Shown here one piece after another: positions 14,264 through 23,328 of a stretch of 29,316 bases of DNA. The notes beneath the pieces are model-generated. The model ran no database searches, was not told the DNA's origin, and worked only from the letters and a program-made list of their open reading frames with translations. Numbering within the stretch: the first letter of the stretch is position 1; each line of letters begins with the position of its first letter. The DNA is from a virus: IMG/VR virus record IMGVR_UViG_3300037460_000056, positions 1-29,316 of that record, one strand, 5' to 3'. The position numbers and the translations under genes are program-made.

Positions 14264-16629
14264 TGGGTTACACAAACGTATTTGGTGGAGAGTTGATCTT
14301 CCCCTCGCAGACGAGCTACCTCGAAATCACAACGGCTATTGACGTCCAACTTGTCTGGCCGCGTGAGCAGCAAATTGAAGGGAACGATGTTGTAGCAGAC
14401 TTCCTCGACATTAATGCTTCGGTACTCGGTCTCAACATCGACATGCCTGACGCTCGTTCTGTGAGCACAGGCAACAAGACAACCATCAGTGCGATAGGTG
14501 ATGACTTCACGTTGCGTGATGCTACGGGTGGTGTCATCCAGTTCGCAACGAACGGCACGCAGTGGGTCATCGTACTGACTGATAACTCGACCGAGGCTGG
14601 CATATGGTCGGGCTTTCAACTGGGAGCAGCCACAACACTGGCGTCTGCTGCTGCGTTAGCTGGTTCAGGTTTGCAGGCTGCTGCTTTTGGTCTGCTCGAA
14701 CAGATCATCGACTCCGATGAAGAAGCTGCGACACCTTTTGATGTGGTTGACGGTGATCGAGCGAAGTGCTTGATCTACACGGCAGGTGCAGGTACCGCGA
14801 ACTTGCCGTCAGCAGGAACAGTTTTCAACAACTGGTTCTGCATGATCCGTAACTCTGGTAGTGGCACGCTCAATGTGTTGCCTCCGTCTGGTCAGATCGA
14901 TGGTGGCGCAAGTATTAACCTCGATCCAAACGACAGTGCATTCTTCTTCACGGATGGCACCGACTATTACACCATCGGGCTTAGCTCCGGCTCGACCATT
15001 GCGTTCGACTTCGTGTCGCTTGCGGTACCGGGCTCTGGTGACTTCGTACTCTCTGGTGCAAACCTCGACAGGATCTCGTATCGATTCACGGGCGCACTGA
15101 CGGGTAACCGACGCATCGTTGTACCCAATACGACGCAGCAGTACTGGGCAGATAATCAGACGAGTGGAGCTTTCTCATTGGAGGTCGTCACTGCAGCAGG
15201 CGCAGGAATAACCATCCCACAAGGGCAGAGCGTAATTGTTTATTGCGATGGCACTGACGTAATCAACGCGACGTCATCTACCAGTGTGGCATTCCCGATC
15301 ACCATCGGTCAGGGTGGTACGAGTGCGACGACAGCATCGGGCGCACGTACGAATTTGAATGCTGCGTTCGACGGCATCTTGATTGAGACGCAAGCACTCT
15401 CCGGTCTAGCCGGTGGTGGTGATCTCACAGCTAATATGCAGCTCTTGTTGGACGTCGATAACCTGACAGCAGAGACGGTCATCGATACTGCAGCAGACTT
15501 TGTTGGTATCTGGGATGCAGACGCAGGCGCGATGCGTAAGTTCCTCATCGAGGACGTGGTGCCTTCACCTGATAGCTTGGTCGATAGCGGTGGCAACATT
15601 GCAGTATTTGCTGCTGGTAGCAGTAACGTACAGCTACGCAGTGTTGGTGACTCGGACTCAGTACCTCGTCGGCTGCAATTCACGTGGCAGGATGAGACGG
15701 TCGTCGGTTACATCGGTTGGAACTCCTTCTCGCAAGAGATGTTCATCACCAACTCGATCAACCATGCAGATGGCACCATCGAGATCTTCACCAACCATGC
15801 CAGTGCAGAGATTTTGATAGGCAATAGGCTTCGTATTCTGTCTGGCCTTCAAGTTCGTGGTAGTGCCAATAACAACGCAAGCATTCAATTGACGACTACG
15901 GCTTACGCAAACCGCGCATCCATTGGCTATGGCGGCAGCGATGAACTCATCTTTGAGAATCTGGCACAACAGACTATTACCTTCCAAGGCGAGGATAGCA
16001 TCACCGCTACCGTCTCGATGTTGGAGATGAATCCAAACACAGGTTGTCATCTGTTCTGGAAAGGTGATGGTGAGATTGCACGCAGTGCATCACTAGCTAA
16101 TGGTGGCTTCGAGGTCAACAACACGTTGACTGGTGGAGGCTTCGAACGTGTCCTAACAGTCAGCGATAGTCCTTCAGTTGTGCAAGCTGTGAAGACAGCG
16201 AATGAAAATGTCGTTGCTTCAACCACGTACCAGAACGACAACCACCTGATCAACATTGTATTAGCTGTAGGTCGTTGGGGGCTTTCCGGATTTTTCCAGT
16301 ATGGAGTCACTAACGCTTCAGCTGGTTTCAAATTCCGTTGGACCGATACCGGAGGCTCGTTTGCAGGTGCTCCCTACACGTTTACTTACCGGGCGAACAC
16401 TGGAACAAGCCCATCGAATGCGGACACATACTTTACTACCCTAGATGGATCAACTGGAGCATTGATTACATCACTCAACACTGGAGAAGGTGTTGGTTGG
16501 CTCAATGGCAACTGCGAGATTATTACAAGCCCAATCACTCTGACTACTCAGTGGGCTCAGGTCGTCGCCACAGGTACGACATCGTTTGCTGAAAACAGCT
16601 GGCTACGATTCACTCGGACAGATACATAA
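14263..16629 (+). CDS. Large fibre-like virion protein
   Basis: This 788-residue protein is coupled by TGATG to the adaptor. Residues 1-105 form a beta domain (ELIFPSQTSYLEIT, VQLVWPREQQ, RSVSTGNKTTISAIGDDFTL, WVIVLTDNS) of the kind found at virion-binding ends of fibres and needle-like proteins. Two beta modules follow (about 160-245, with FMIRNSGSGTLNVLPPSGQ-like text, and about 255-350). Next is a fibre-type junction FPITIGQGGTSATTASGART (about 347-366), then Gly/Asn/Thr-rich shaft sequence. The C-terminal part (about 670-788) is a beta domain (FQYGVTNASAGFKFRW, WAQVVATGTTSF) that may be the receptor-binding tip. The role is inferred to be host attachment. No enzyme motif was seen. The end overlaps the next gene as TAATG. 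Confidence 0.65.
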   Translation: MGYTNVFGGELIFPSQTSYLEITTAIDVQLVWPREQQIEGNDVVADFLDINASVLGLNIDMPDARSVSTGNKTTISAIGDDFTLRDATGGVIQFATNGTQWVIVLTDNSTEAGIWSGFQLGAATTLASAAALAGSGLQAAAFGLLEQIIDSDEEAATPFDVVDGDRAKCLIYTAGAGTANLPSAGTVFNNWFCMIRNSGSGTLNVLPPSGQIDGGASINLDPNDSAFFFTDGTDYYTIGLSSGSTIAFDFVSLAVPGSGDFVLSGANLDRISYRFTGALTGNRRIVVPNTTQQYWADNQTSGAFSLEVVTAAGAGITIPQGQSVIVYCDGTDVINATSSTSVAFPITIGQGGTSATTASGARTNLNAAFDGILIETQALSGLAGGGDLTANMQLLLDVDNLTAETVIDTAADFVGIWDADAGAMRKFLIEDVVPSPDSLVDSGGNIAVFAAGSSNVQLRSVGDSDSVPRRLQFTWQDETVVGYIGWNSFSQEMFITNSINHADGTIEIFTNHASAEILIGNRLRILSGLQVRGSANNNASIQLTTTAYANRASIGYGGSDELIFENLAQQTITFQGEDSITATVSMLEMNPNTGCHLFWKGDGEIARSASLANGGFEVNNTLTGGGFERVLTVSDSPSVVQAVKTANENVVASTTYQNDNHLINIVLAVGRWGLSGFFQYGVTNASAGFKFRWTDTGGSFAGAPYTFTYRANTGTSPSNADTYFTTLDGSTGALITSLNTGEGVGWLNGNCEIITSPITLTTQWAQVVATGTTSFAENSWLRFTRTDT

Positions 16630-17006
16630 TGGTTGCGATTGTAAAAGCACTCCCCAAAGGGATCTCGATAGAAATGCGAGAGACCATGCAGCGTGCTCTC
16701 GATGAGTCTGATACCCAATTGAAGAAGGGAGTCACGATTAAACCGTGGATGGAGAACGTGTTTACTACGAAGCACATCAGGGAGATGGTGCCGCTCAAGC
16801 ACACCGGTTCAGAAGGTTGCGAGCTGATTGCGCTGTTCTATGATCACTGGCCTGAGGATGGTGAGGTGTTGGATGCTTACCATGCAAAACTGTTAGACAA
16901 TACCAACCCAGATCCTTTGCAGTTGTTCACGTGCGATACGTGTAAGCAGGTACTCAAAGATCCGAGCGAGCTGCGTGCTTTACGACCGGAGGAATATCTT
17001 GCCTGA
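16629..17006 (+). CDS. Small CxxC-containing protein between fibre and nozzle
   Basis: This 125-residue protein is coupled by TAATG to the fibre gene, and its end overlaps the nozzle start by 8 bases. It begins MVAIVKALPKGISIEMRETM and is largely helical (QRALDESDTQLKKG, MENVFTTKHIREMVP). It has C64 and a C102-x2-C105 pair (FTCDTCKQVL) near the C-terminus, suggesting a metal site, possibly completed by a partner. I do not recognise the family. Its position inside the adaptor-fibre-nozzle run points to tail assembly. Together with the CxxC protein at 7593 it is one of two small Cys proteins tied to the two adaptor regions. Confidence 0.57.
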   Translation: MVAIVKALPKGISIEMRETMQRALDESDTQLKKGVTIKPWMENVFTTKHIREMVPLKHTGSEGCELIALFYDHWPEDGEVLDAYHAKLLDNTNPDPLQLFTCDTCKQVLKDPSELRALRPEEYLA

Positions 17007-18546
17007 ACAACCCGCATTGCTAGCGTCTGCCCCCGGTATTAAACGGGACGGGACGCGTTTCGATAGCGAGCACTACCTCGATGGTCAGTGGTGCAGGTTC
17101 CAGCGTGGCAAACCGAAAAAGATTGGCGGCTATCAGCAGGTCACCGACACCGTGCCTGAAATTACACGCGGTATGCATTCGTTTTCTTCTGACAACATTC
17201 AGTACCTGCACCTTGGTCACCCGAACACTCTCGGCCAGTACCAAGTGTCACAAGGATCACTGAACACGTTTAATGATCGGACACCGGCAGGCTTCGCGGC
17301 AAACCTCGACAACCTGTGGCAGTTCGACATCTTTGCTGACACCAGCGGCACCGGTAACCACGTGCTGATGGCACTCGCTCCGCCGAACGCTGCGAACATC
17401 GACAACTCCATAGCGGGAACTCTGTACCTCGATTCCATCGAAGCTTCCACCGTGCTTAACACGACGGGACTCCATGCGGATTGGAATGGTGGTGCTGAGG
17501 GTCCTGTCAGTGGAGGCCTCGTGGTCAGCGGTGTGTACATTTGGACCTTTGGCAGTGACGGACTCATCCTCCAGTCGCAAGCCAACAATCTTTCTGTGGC
17601 ACCTGTTGCTATCAACATTGGCACGCAGAAGATCGTGAAGGGCATGCCTCTTCGCGGATCGGGTAACGGTCCCGCTGCATTGTTCTGGGGTCTCGACTCA
17701 GTCATCCGTGCCACTTCGACAGGTAGCACTCCCGCCTTCGCGTACGACATTATTGCTCGTGGCACAACCATCATGAGTTCTCAAGGCGTCGTTGAGATGG
17801 ACGGCATTTATTACTGGCCCGGAGTGGATCGGTGGTACATGTTCAACGGTGTCGTGCGAGAGATTCCAAACAACATGAATCAGAACTGGTTCTTCGACAA
17901 CATCAACTTCAGTGCACGGCAGAAATGTTTCGGCATGAAGATCCCACGCTACGGTGAGCTGTGGTGGTGTTACCCAAGAGGCAGTGCGACCGAGTGCACG
18001 CATGCAATCGTTTACAACGTGCGCGAAGGTTACTGGTTCGACACACCGCTGCCTGATAACGATGACCTCAATCAAGGACGCTGCGCAGGCATCTACGCCG
18101 ACGTGTACGAGCGTCCCTTCATGGTCGATAACTTTGAGACGGCAAACGGTCGCACACTCTGGCAGCACGAAGTGGCGTTCGACAAGATCCGCCTGAGCAA
18201 CATCAGTGCAGTGCGTTCATTCTACGAAACGCATGAGTTCTCGTTGCTCGACCAGAACATATCGAACAAGTCTCTGCGTATTGCACGGATCGAACCTGAC
18301 TTCGTTCAGGCAGGTGACATGACCGTGGAGGTGAAGGGTCGTGCGAACGCGAAAGCTCCCGTCGTGACCTCAGATCCGCAGACCATATTTGAGACTCCGT
18401 CGAGTAGTGACGAAGAAACTGTTAAATTTAAAGACATCCGGCGGCTAATGAGCTTCAAGTTCGAGTCGAACACAGGCGGAGGCAACTTCGAACTGGGTAA
18501 GACCTACGCTCACATCGAGCCAGCCGACGGCAGGGTTGAGTCATGA
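16999..18546 (+). CDS. Tail nozzle protein (P22 gp10-like, beta-propeller type)
   Basis: This 515-residue protein likely forms the tube-like nozzle below the adaptor ring. The start is TTG 16999: GGAGG (16988-16992) lies six bases before it, and the product then begins MPEQPALLASAPGIKRDGTR, as usual for this family. A GTG at 16975 would place that signal inside the gene. Diagnostic stretches are DGQWCRFQRGKPKKIGGYQQ (about 32-51), HLGHPNTLGQYQV, a repeated strand-turn layout with Trp/Tyr (GVYIWTFGSDGLI, GIYYWPGVDRWYMFNG) and RQKCFGMKIPRYGELWWCYP. Then follow the blade-like AIVYNVREGYWFDTPLP and a C-terminal beta domain. Length and order suit podoviral nozzle or tail-tube proteins. The stop overlaps the next start as ATGA. 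Confidence 0.74.
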   Translation: MPEQPALLASAPGIKRDGTRFDSEHYLDGQWCRFQRGKPKKIGGYQQVTDTVPEITRGMHSFSSDNIQYLHLGHPNTLGQYQVSQGSLNTFNDRTPAGFAANLDNLWQFDIFADTSGTGNHVLMALAPPNAANIDNSIAGTLYLDSIEASTVLNTTGLHADWNGGAEGPVSGGLVVSGVYIWTFGSDGLILQSQANNLSVAPVAINIGTQKIVKGMPLRGSGNGPAALFWGLDSVIRATSTGSTPAFAYDIIARGTTIMSSQGVVEMDGIYYWPGVDRWYMFNGVVREIPNNMNQNWFFDNINFSARQKCFGMKIPRYGELWWCYPRGSATECTHAIVYNVREGYWFDTPLPDNDDLNQGRCAGIYADVYERPFMVDNFETANGRTLWQHEVAFDKIRLSNISAVRSFYETHEFSLLDQNISNKSLRIARIEPDFVQAGDMTVEVKGRANAKAPVVTSDPQTIFETPSSSDEETVKFKDIRRLMSFKFESNTGGGNFELGKTYAHIEPADGRVES

Positions 18547-18809
18547 GTATCATCGATCCACGCGGCTTCGACGACGTACGCGACTGGGCTGACATCATGA
18601 CTGGGCAACTGGGTTTCTTCACTGATCCAGTGCAGGGCTCAGACGATAACTTCGAACGACTGGACGACCCATCGAAGTGGCAGGAGTGGGCATGCGGTGT
18701 GTTCGGCGGAACAGATCCATTGGGACAGGACGTCCCCGATCCAAATGATTATGACGACTGGAAAGAATGGGCAATGAGAATGTTCTCAACGACAAATTTT
18801 ACGGGATAG
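18543..18809 (+). CDS. Small acidic Trp-rich protein
   Basis: This 88-residue protein is coupled by ATGA to the nozzle gene. It contains two related segments: DDPSKWQEWACGVFGGTDPL (about 41-60) and DDWKEWAMRMFSTTNF (about 71-86). Each has a W-x-E-W-A core followed by a Phe, which suggests an internal duplication of a small helix. It is acidic and has one Cys. The family is not known to me. Sitting between the nozzle and the internal protein block, it could be a tail plug, a nozzle-tip component or a chaperone of the next protein. Confidence 0.55.
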   Translation: MSIIDPRGFDDVRDWADIMTGQLGFFTDPVQGSDDNFERLDDPSKWQEWACGVFGGTDPLGQDVPDPNDYDDWKEWAMRMFSTTNFTG

Positions 18810-18813
18810 ACCG

Positions 18814-20751
18814 ATGGCTAAAGAAACTACTTCCAGAGCACCGACAGCTGCCGAAGGCATTCGTGCAAGACGAGGTCTGGCTTCCATGCTGGCAGAGCAA
18901 GGCGGCGACCAAGAGACTGTTGATGCTGCGGAGCTGATTGAGTCCATGCCGGGTGGTCCCGAGCTGCTTTACTCATTCGCTGCGCAACAACTGTTGAAGA
19001 AGGCTGGCGTCAAGTCATCAGAAACTCAGAAGGTGAAGCTCTACGAGATCGGTGGCTACGTCGAGAAGGCCGAGGGTGGTCTGGCAGAAGCTGCCGAGAC
19101 GACACGTAAAGGTGGGCGCAACGGTGACTCGATGATGGTGCACATGACGCCTGAAGAGTTGGGCGTTCTCGAAGGAATGTGGGGCAAGGCTGACATCAAC
19201 CCGAACACCGGCATGCCTGAGTACGGATTCTTCTCCAAGATCTGGAAGAGCGTGAAGAAGGCAGTGAAGAAAGTCTTCAGTTCCAAGATCTTCCAGATCG
19301 TTGCTCCAATCGCACTGAGTATGTTCGCTCCCGGACTCGGCACGTGGGTTGGCAGTCTGATACCGGGCGTGACAGGTGCTGGTCAGGCAATTGTAGGTAA
19401 CGCACTGCTGCGTGGCGGCATGTCCGCTGCCGGTGGTGGTGATTTCATGTCCGGTGCCATGACAGGTGCTATCGCTGGAGGTCTCGGTGACGTTGCAGGC
19501 GGCTGGGTGAAAGAGATCGCTCCCGGACTGTCTGATTCAACCGCAGCCATCGTTGGTTCAAGTCTAGCGAGTGGTGCTGGTTCCGAGCTGACTGGTGGTG
19601 ACTTCGTTGAAGGTGCCATGTCAGGCGCACTGACTCAGATGATGCAGCCGACGGTAGAGAACCTCGCTGGCAAAGGTCAGGAGATGTTCGGGCTCGAAGC
19701 GCCTCCTGAGGGTGGCATCCTTGCACAAAAAGCGTCGCCAGAAACTATGATGGCACGTGAAGCCGCAAAGCAGGGCACCGAGGGTGCACTCGCACAAGCG
19801 AACGTGAGTCTGGATGAAGGACTGGCACCGGGTGAGATGGGTCCGCCTGCACCACCTCCACCGGGCTACGGTGAACCCGGCACTACGATGTCAGGTCCTC
19901 CGGAAGCACCGATTGTTACTCCTGCCGGAGGCACGCCAGCACCCGGTACGGCTCCACCTCCGGGCGGCATGGACACACTGATGAAGTACGGGATGCCTCT
20001 CTTGATGGGAGCCAGTGCAATGAGTGGCGACTACGAAGAGGGTCAACCTCCGCAGATGGATCCGGGCATGCTGGAAGATCTTCCGATCTACGACAGCAAT
20101 CGTCAGTGGATTGGTCCCAATGATCCGAACGCTTACTACAGGTACGGGCAGCAGGGAGCACCACAGTCAGGCGAACAGCTCTTCGTCACGCCAGATCCTT
20201 TCTCCGGAGAGACCGGCACGCCGACGGTAGGTCCGACCGGTGGACTGGGTGCACAGGATCAGATCGCTGCGCTGATGCAACAAGGTCAACCTGTCCCGGC
20301 CAACATGGTCCGGGGTAACGGTGGACGACTGCGAGCAGCTGGATACAATCTCGATCCCAACACGGGGACATGGATGCCACCTCCTCCACAGCTGGGTCAG
20401 GGAACTGGCTTCTCCATGGGCGGAGCGGCTGATTACTTCTCTCAGAACGCCGACGTACCGTCCGCCATACCCACTGTGAGCGCTTCTGGTGGATACACGC
20501 AGGGACCGGGCACTGGTAGGTCCGACGACATCCCAGCGCGACTGAGCGATGGTGAGTACGTCATAGACGCAGAAACGGTGGCACTCTTAGGTGACGGATC
20601 CGGCAAAGCTGGAGCGCAACGGTTGGATGAGATGCGACAGAACATGCGTAAGCACAAAGCGAAGAACCTGAGCAAGGGTGGCTTCAGTCACAAAGCGCGG
20701 TCGCCTGAGAATTACATGCCACGGCTTAGAGCTGCGGCTGGGAGAGCGTAA
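18814..20751 (+). CDS. Internal virion/ejection-type protein with tape-measure-like motif
   Basis: This 645-residue protein is probably packaged in the capsid. Features in order: GG motifs YEIGGYVEKAEGGLAEA (77-93); a MVHMTPEELGVLEGMWG segment with NPNTGMPEYG (about 109-138); a Lys-rich amphipathic helix KIWKSVKKAVKKVF (about 143-156); a hydrophobic stretch IFQIVAPIALSMFAPGLG (about 159-176); and a long Ala/Gly region to about 290. A Pro/Gly-rich disordered part follows (about 330-530). The C-terminal module contains GPGTGRSDDIPARLSDGEYV (about 566-585) and ALLGDGSGKAGAQRLDEM, a signature also seen at ends of tape measure and ejection proteins. The likely role is to cross the host envelope with the DNA. 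A membrane pore role is inferred from composition. Confidence 0.66.
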   Translation: MAKETTSRAPTAAEGIRARRGLASMLAEQGGDQETVDAAELIESMPGGPELLYSFAAQQLLKKAGVKSSETQKVKLYEIGGYVEKAEGGLAEAAETTRKGGRNGDSMMVHMTPEELGVLEGMWGKADINPNTGMPEYGFFSKIWKSVKKAVKKVFSSKIFQIVAPIALSMFAPGLGTWVGSLIPGVTGAGQAIVGNALLRGGMSAAGGGDFMSGAMTGAIAGGLGDVAGGWVKEIAPGLSDSTAAIVGSSLASGAGSELTGGDFVEGAMSGALTQMMQPTVENLAGKGQEMFGLEAPPEGGILAQKASPETMMAREAAKQGTEGALAQANVSLDEGLAPGEMGPPAPPPPGYGEPGTTMSGPPEAPIVTPAGGTPAPGTAPPPGGMDTLMKYGMPLLMGASAMSGDYEEGQPPQMDPGMLEDLPIYDSNRQWIGPNDPNAYYRYGQQGAPQSGEQLFVTPDPFSGETGTPTVGPTGGLGAQDQIAALMQQGQPVPANMVRGNGGRLRAAGYNLDPNTGTWMPPPPQLGQGTGFSMGGAADYFSQNADVPSAIPTVSASGGYTQGPGTGRSDDIPARLSDGEYVIDAETVALLGDGSGKAGAQRLDEMRQNMRKHKAKNLSKGGFSHKARSPENYMPRLRAAAGRA

Positions 20752-22043
20752 TGGGAAGCAGCCTAGATTTTCTGTTTGAGGGAAAGCCTCCACAATCTGT
20801 CACAACCTACGGGCAGACGGTGGAAAACATCCCCAAGTGGATGTCGGATTACACGCAGGGACTGATCGCACGAGCGAACGCAGCCGCTGCTGAACCTTAC
20901 ATTCCGTACGGTGGTCCGAGGATCGCTGGCTTCACGCCGGAGCAACAAGCTGCGTTCGGCATGGTTGAAGAGAACGTCGGTGCGTACCAGCCTTACCTCG
21001 AAGCAGGGGGTGCGGGCTACATGGGTGGGCTCAATCGTGCTGCGAACATCTCTGGTGCTGCACAGCCTTACCTCGACGCCGGGTCAAAACAGTGGACCGA
21101 CGAAGGCGTCGCTGACTCTTACATGAGCCCGTACATCGGGAACGTACTCGACCGACAGGAAGCACTCGCCACGCGCACGTTGGAAGAAGAATTTATGCCT
21201 CGCATCTCCGGCATGTTCGGTGGTGCAGGTCAGTATGGTTCTCGTGGTGGCACAGGCTCGATGGAAGACATCGCTATCAGTGGCTCACGCGACATTCAAG
21301 AAGGCCTCGAAGCCCAGCGGCTCGAAGCACTTCACGGAGCGTACGGTCAGGGTGCAGACATCTTCGGTGCCGACATGACGCGACAAGGCGAGCTGGGACG
21401 CATCGCAGGAGCACTCGAAGAAGCTGGTGCCGCGAGCATGTACGCCGGAGCCGAAGGTCTTGGCCGAATGGGCGAAGCATCTCAACGCATGGGTCTCACG
21501 GATGCAGCAGCAATGGAAGGCATCGGTGCGCAACAGCAGGGACTGGATCAGGCAAGCCTCGATATGGCGTACAACGACTTCCTCGAACAACGTCAGTTGC
21601 CATTCGACCGGCTAGCGTTCATGTCCAACACCATACGCGGACTGCCGATGAGCACATCACAGACACGAACCGACGTGGGACCGGCAGATATTTACCAGCC
21701 GTCACCGCTGTCACAGATGGTGGCTGGCTACGGTGTGTACCGTGGACTCCAAGGAGACGGCAACGCGGAAGGTGGTTACATTGATGACTATGCGGAGGGT
21801 GGGTATGCGTACCCAAAAGGATACGCGCAGGGCGGACTAGCTGAGTACGCTTTTGGTGGGCAGGTACTCGACAGCATTCGATCAGGAATTGCGAAGAGAT
21901 TTCCGACCTTCAATAAGTGGATGGGCAAGTGGGGCTACCCTGATATAGGCGACAGTATCGGAGTAAGTCGAGGCAAACAGCTTACGACCAACGATGAATC
22001 TACGAGCCGCAAGAACAATTGGCGAGCTGACAAACAGGACTGA
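20751..22043 (+). CDS. Internal virion protein with C-terminal GG-motif cluster
   Basis: This 430-residue protein is coupled by TAATG. Residues 1-130 include PKWMSDYTQGLIARAN, YGGPRIAGFTPEQQAAF and 'YMSPYIGNVLDRQ', a pattern I associate with podoviral virion proteins of environmental phages. Residues about 135-300 are long helices rich in Ala, Gln and Glu, with a Gly-rich interruption (GMFGGAGQYGSRGGTGS). From about 338 to 375 there are four GG motifs in a row: AEGGYI, AEGGYA, AQGGLA and AFGGQV. A basic tail with KRFPTFNKWMGKWGYP follows. It has no cysteines and no clear membrane helix. It is probably an ejection or inner-core protein. The role of the GG cluster is unknown. Confidence 0.6.
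   Translation: MGSSLDFLFEGKPPQSVTTYGQTVENIPKWMSDYTQGLIARANAAAAEPYIPYGGPRIAGFTPEQQAAFGMVEENVGAYQPYLEAGGAGYMGGLNRAANISGAAQPYLDAGSKQWTDEGVADSYMSPYIGNVLDRQEALATRTLEEEFMPRISGMFGGAGQYGSRGGTGSMEDIAISGSRDIQEGLEAQRLEALHGAYGQGADIFGADMTRQGELGRIAGALEEAGAASMYAGAEGLGRMGEASQRMGLTDAAAMEGIGAQQQGLDQASLDMAYNDFLEQRQLPFDRLAFMSNTIRGLPMSTSQTRTDVGPADIYQPSPLSQMVAGYGVYRGLQGDGNAEGGYIDDYAEGGYAYPKGYAQGGLAEYAFGGQVLDSIRSGIAKRFPTFNKWMGKWGYPDIGDSIGVSRGKQLTTNDESTSRKNNWRADKQD
21763..21874 (+). repeat. Cluster of four GG short motifs
   Basis: Within about 37 codons the gene encodes AEGGYI, AEGGYA, AQGGLA and AFGGQV, each preceded or followed by Tyr or Phe. Codons differ between copies, so this is peptide-level rather than recent DNA-level repetition. 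Related single copies occur in five or more other proteins of the window. Confidence 0.7.
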
Positions 22044-22047
22044 GCTA

Positions 22048-23325
22048 ATGGCAGACATACAAGGCGGACTAGCAGCGGTAACGGAAGAGGAAGAGGTGTA
22101 CGGTCCTCCTTCTCCGGGCATTGCGCCTGAGGAAATCGTTGCGCGTACGACGGGTGGTCCTGATCCGGGGCAAAGTCTTACGCAAATGATTCTGCAGGGC
22201 AAGGAGTCGGCTATTGAACGGCTGCGAGCTACGCGTGAGAACCTCGCGGATCGTCGAACCAAAAACGCGCAAAGGGAGAAGCAGGACAAGTGGCTTGCTA
22301 TTGCACAGTCAATGCTCACACCTACGCGGACGGGTGGCTTCGGTGAGAGCGTCGGCATGGCTGCAGGTGCGGTGCGTGATGTGTCAAGTCAAGGCGCAGA
22401 TACGCGCGCAGGATTCGCCGCCGAAGAAGCGCAGATCACTGCCGATGAGATCGCAGCTGAAGGTGATGCACTCAATCAGTTGATCGCGTTGGATAAGCAG
22501 GGCAGAACGAAATTCACCCAGACTACCGTGGGTGGTCCCGAAGCAGCAGTCCATCCTGAGGATACGAAGAACTCACCTGCTAACCAGCGCATGGTTTTGG
22601 TTCAGGCGTATCAGGATCCTTCGCTACCGGGTCCTGAGGGTATCCGGACGGTCTTCCTCAAAGGTGACGATGGCGAACTGATTTTGTCTGTCGAGCGTAA
22701 CGATCCTCGCCGCATGGCAGAGATCGAGCGTGCTAAAGAACGTGCAGGGGCAGAAGAGCAGAGATCTCAGTTCCAAATTGGTGACGCACTGATTGCCAAG
22801 GGCAGCATGGTAGATATCCAACGCGCCATGGCAATCTTGGAGCAGATAGATCCGGGGAGGATTACGACCAGTGGCATCAACGCACTGAAGAATAGAATCG
22901 CTAACATCCTCGGCATTGACTTCGGTGACACAGCAGATCTTACCGAGCTGCAGATGATCATCGCTGAAAATTACATGGAGCGCTTGGCCGATCTGAAAGG
23001 CGCGTCATCCGATACTGACCTGCGCGAGATGAAGAGTATTTCAGCAGGCATCGGACAGAATGCCACAGCAAACTACCGACAGTTGGTACGCATGCGTGCA
23101 GTTTATAACCGCATCATCAAGCGCGGCATTCGTGAAGCGCACCAACGTGGCAACTCGGATTACGTGTACGACTTGTGGGATGGGTACGACTCAGAGATTC
23201 CGGTCCTCCCCAAAGGGTCCAAGGGGCAGAAAGCATACGACGAACTCGAAGTTGGTCAGATGTATTACGAAGACTATGGTGGCGCAGCGTTTACCAAACG
23301 TGCACCGGCTGAAGAAGAGGAATAA
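22048..23325 (+). CDS. Putative internal virion protein with helical C-terminal domain
   Basis: This 425-residue protein starts at ATG 22048, which gives MADIQGGLAAV, a form of the window's GG motif. An in-frame ATG at 21994 would overlap the preceding gene by 50 bases without a clear ribosome binding site. Residues about 45-165 are charged helices with a Gly-rich turn (TPTRTGGFGESVGMAAGAVR). From about 262 a helical domain reads MVDIQRAMAILEQIDPGRIT, ILGIDFGDTADLTELQMIIA, DTDLREMKSISAGIGQ and ANYRQLVRMRAVYNRI. This fits the pattern of a domain I associate with phage virion or DNA-transfer proteins. The end is acidic (PAEEEE). There are no membrane segments or cysteines. It most likely travels with the DNA; the exact role is unknown. 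Confidence 0.6.
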   Translation: MADIQGGLAAVTEEEEVYGPPSPGIAPEEIVARTTGGPDPGQSLTQMILQGKESAIERLRATRENLADRRTKNAQREKQDKWLAIAQSMLTPTRTGGFGESVGMAAGAVRDVSSQGADTRAGFAAEEAQITADEIAAEGDALNQLIALDKQGRTKFTQTTVGGPEAAVHPEDTKNSPANQRMVLVQAYQDPSLPGPEGIRTVFLKGDDGELILSVERNDPRRMAEIERAKERAGAEEQRSQFQIGDALIAKGSMVDIQRAMAILEQIDPGRITTSGINALKNRIANILGIDFGDTADLTELQMIIAENYMERLADLKGASSDTDLREMKSISAGIGQNATANYRQLVRMRAVYNRIIKRGIREAHQRGNSDYVYDLWDGYDSEIPVLPKGSKGQKAYDELEVGQMYYEDYGGAAFTKRAPAEEEE

Positions 23326-23328
23326 ACC

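Noticed and set aside
16975-16998. GTG start eight codons before the chosen nozzle start
   Set aside because: It would bury the clear GGAGG at 16988-16992 inside the gene and add residues not usual at this family's N-terminus; TTG 16999 has ideal spacing.
21994-22047. Upstream ATG for the 425-residue protein
   Set aside because: Would overlap the preceding coding sequence by 50 bases without a ribosome binding site and give an atypical N-terminus; ATG 22048 follows the stop directly.
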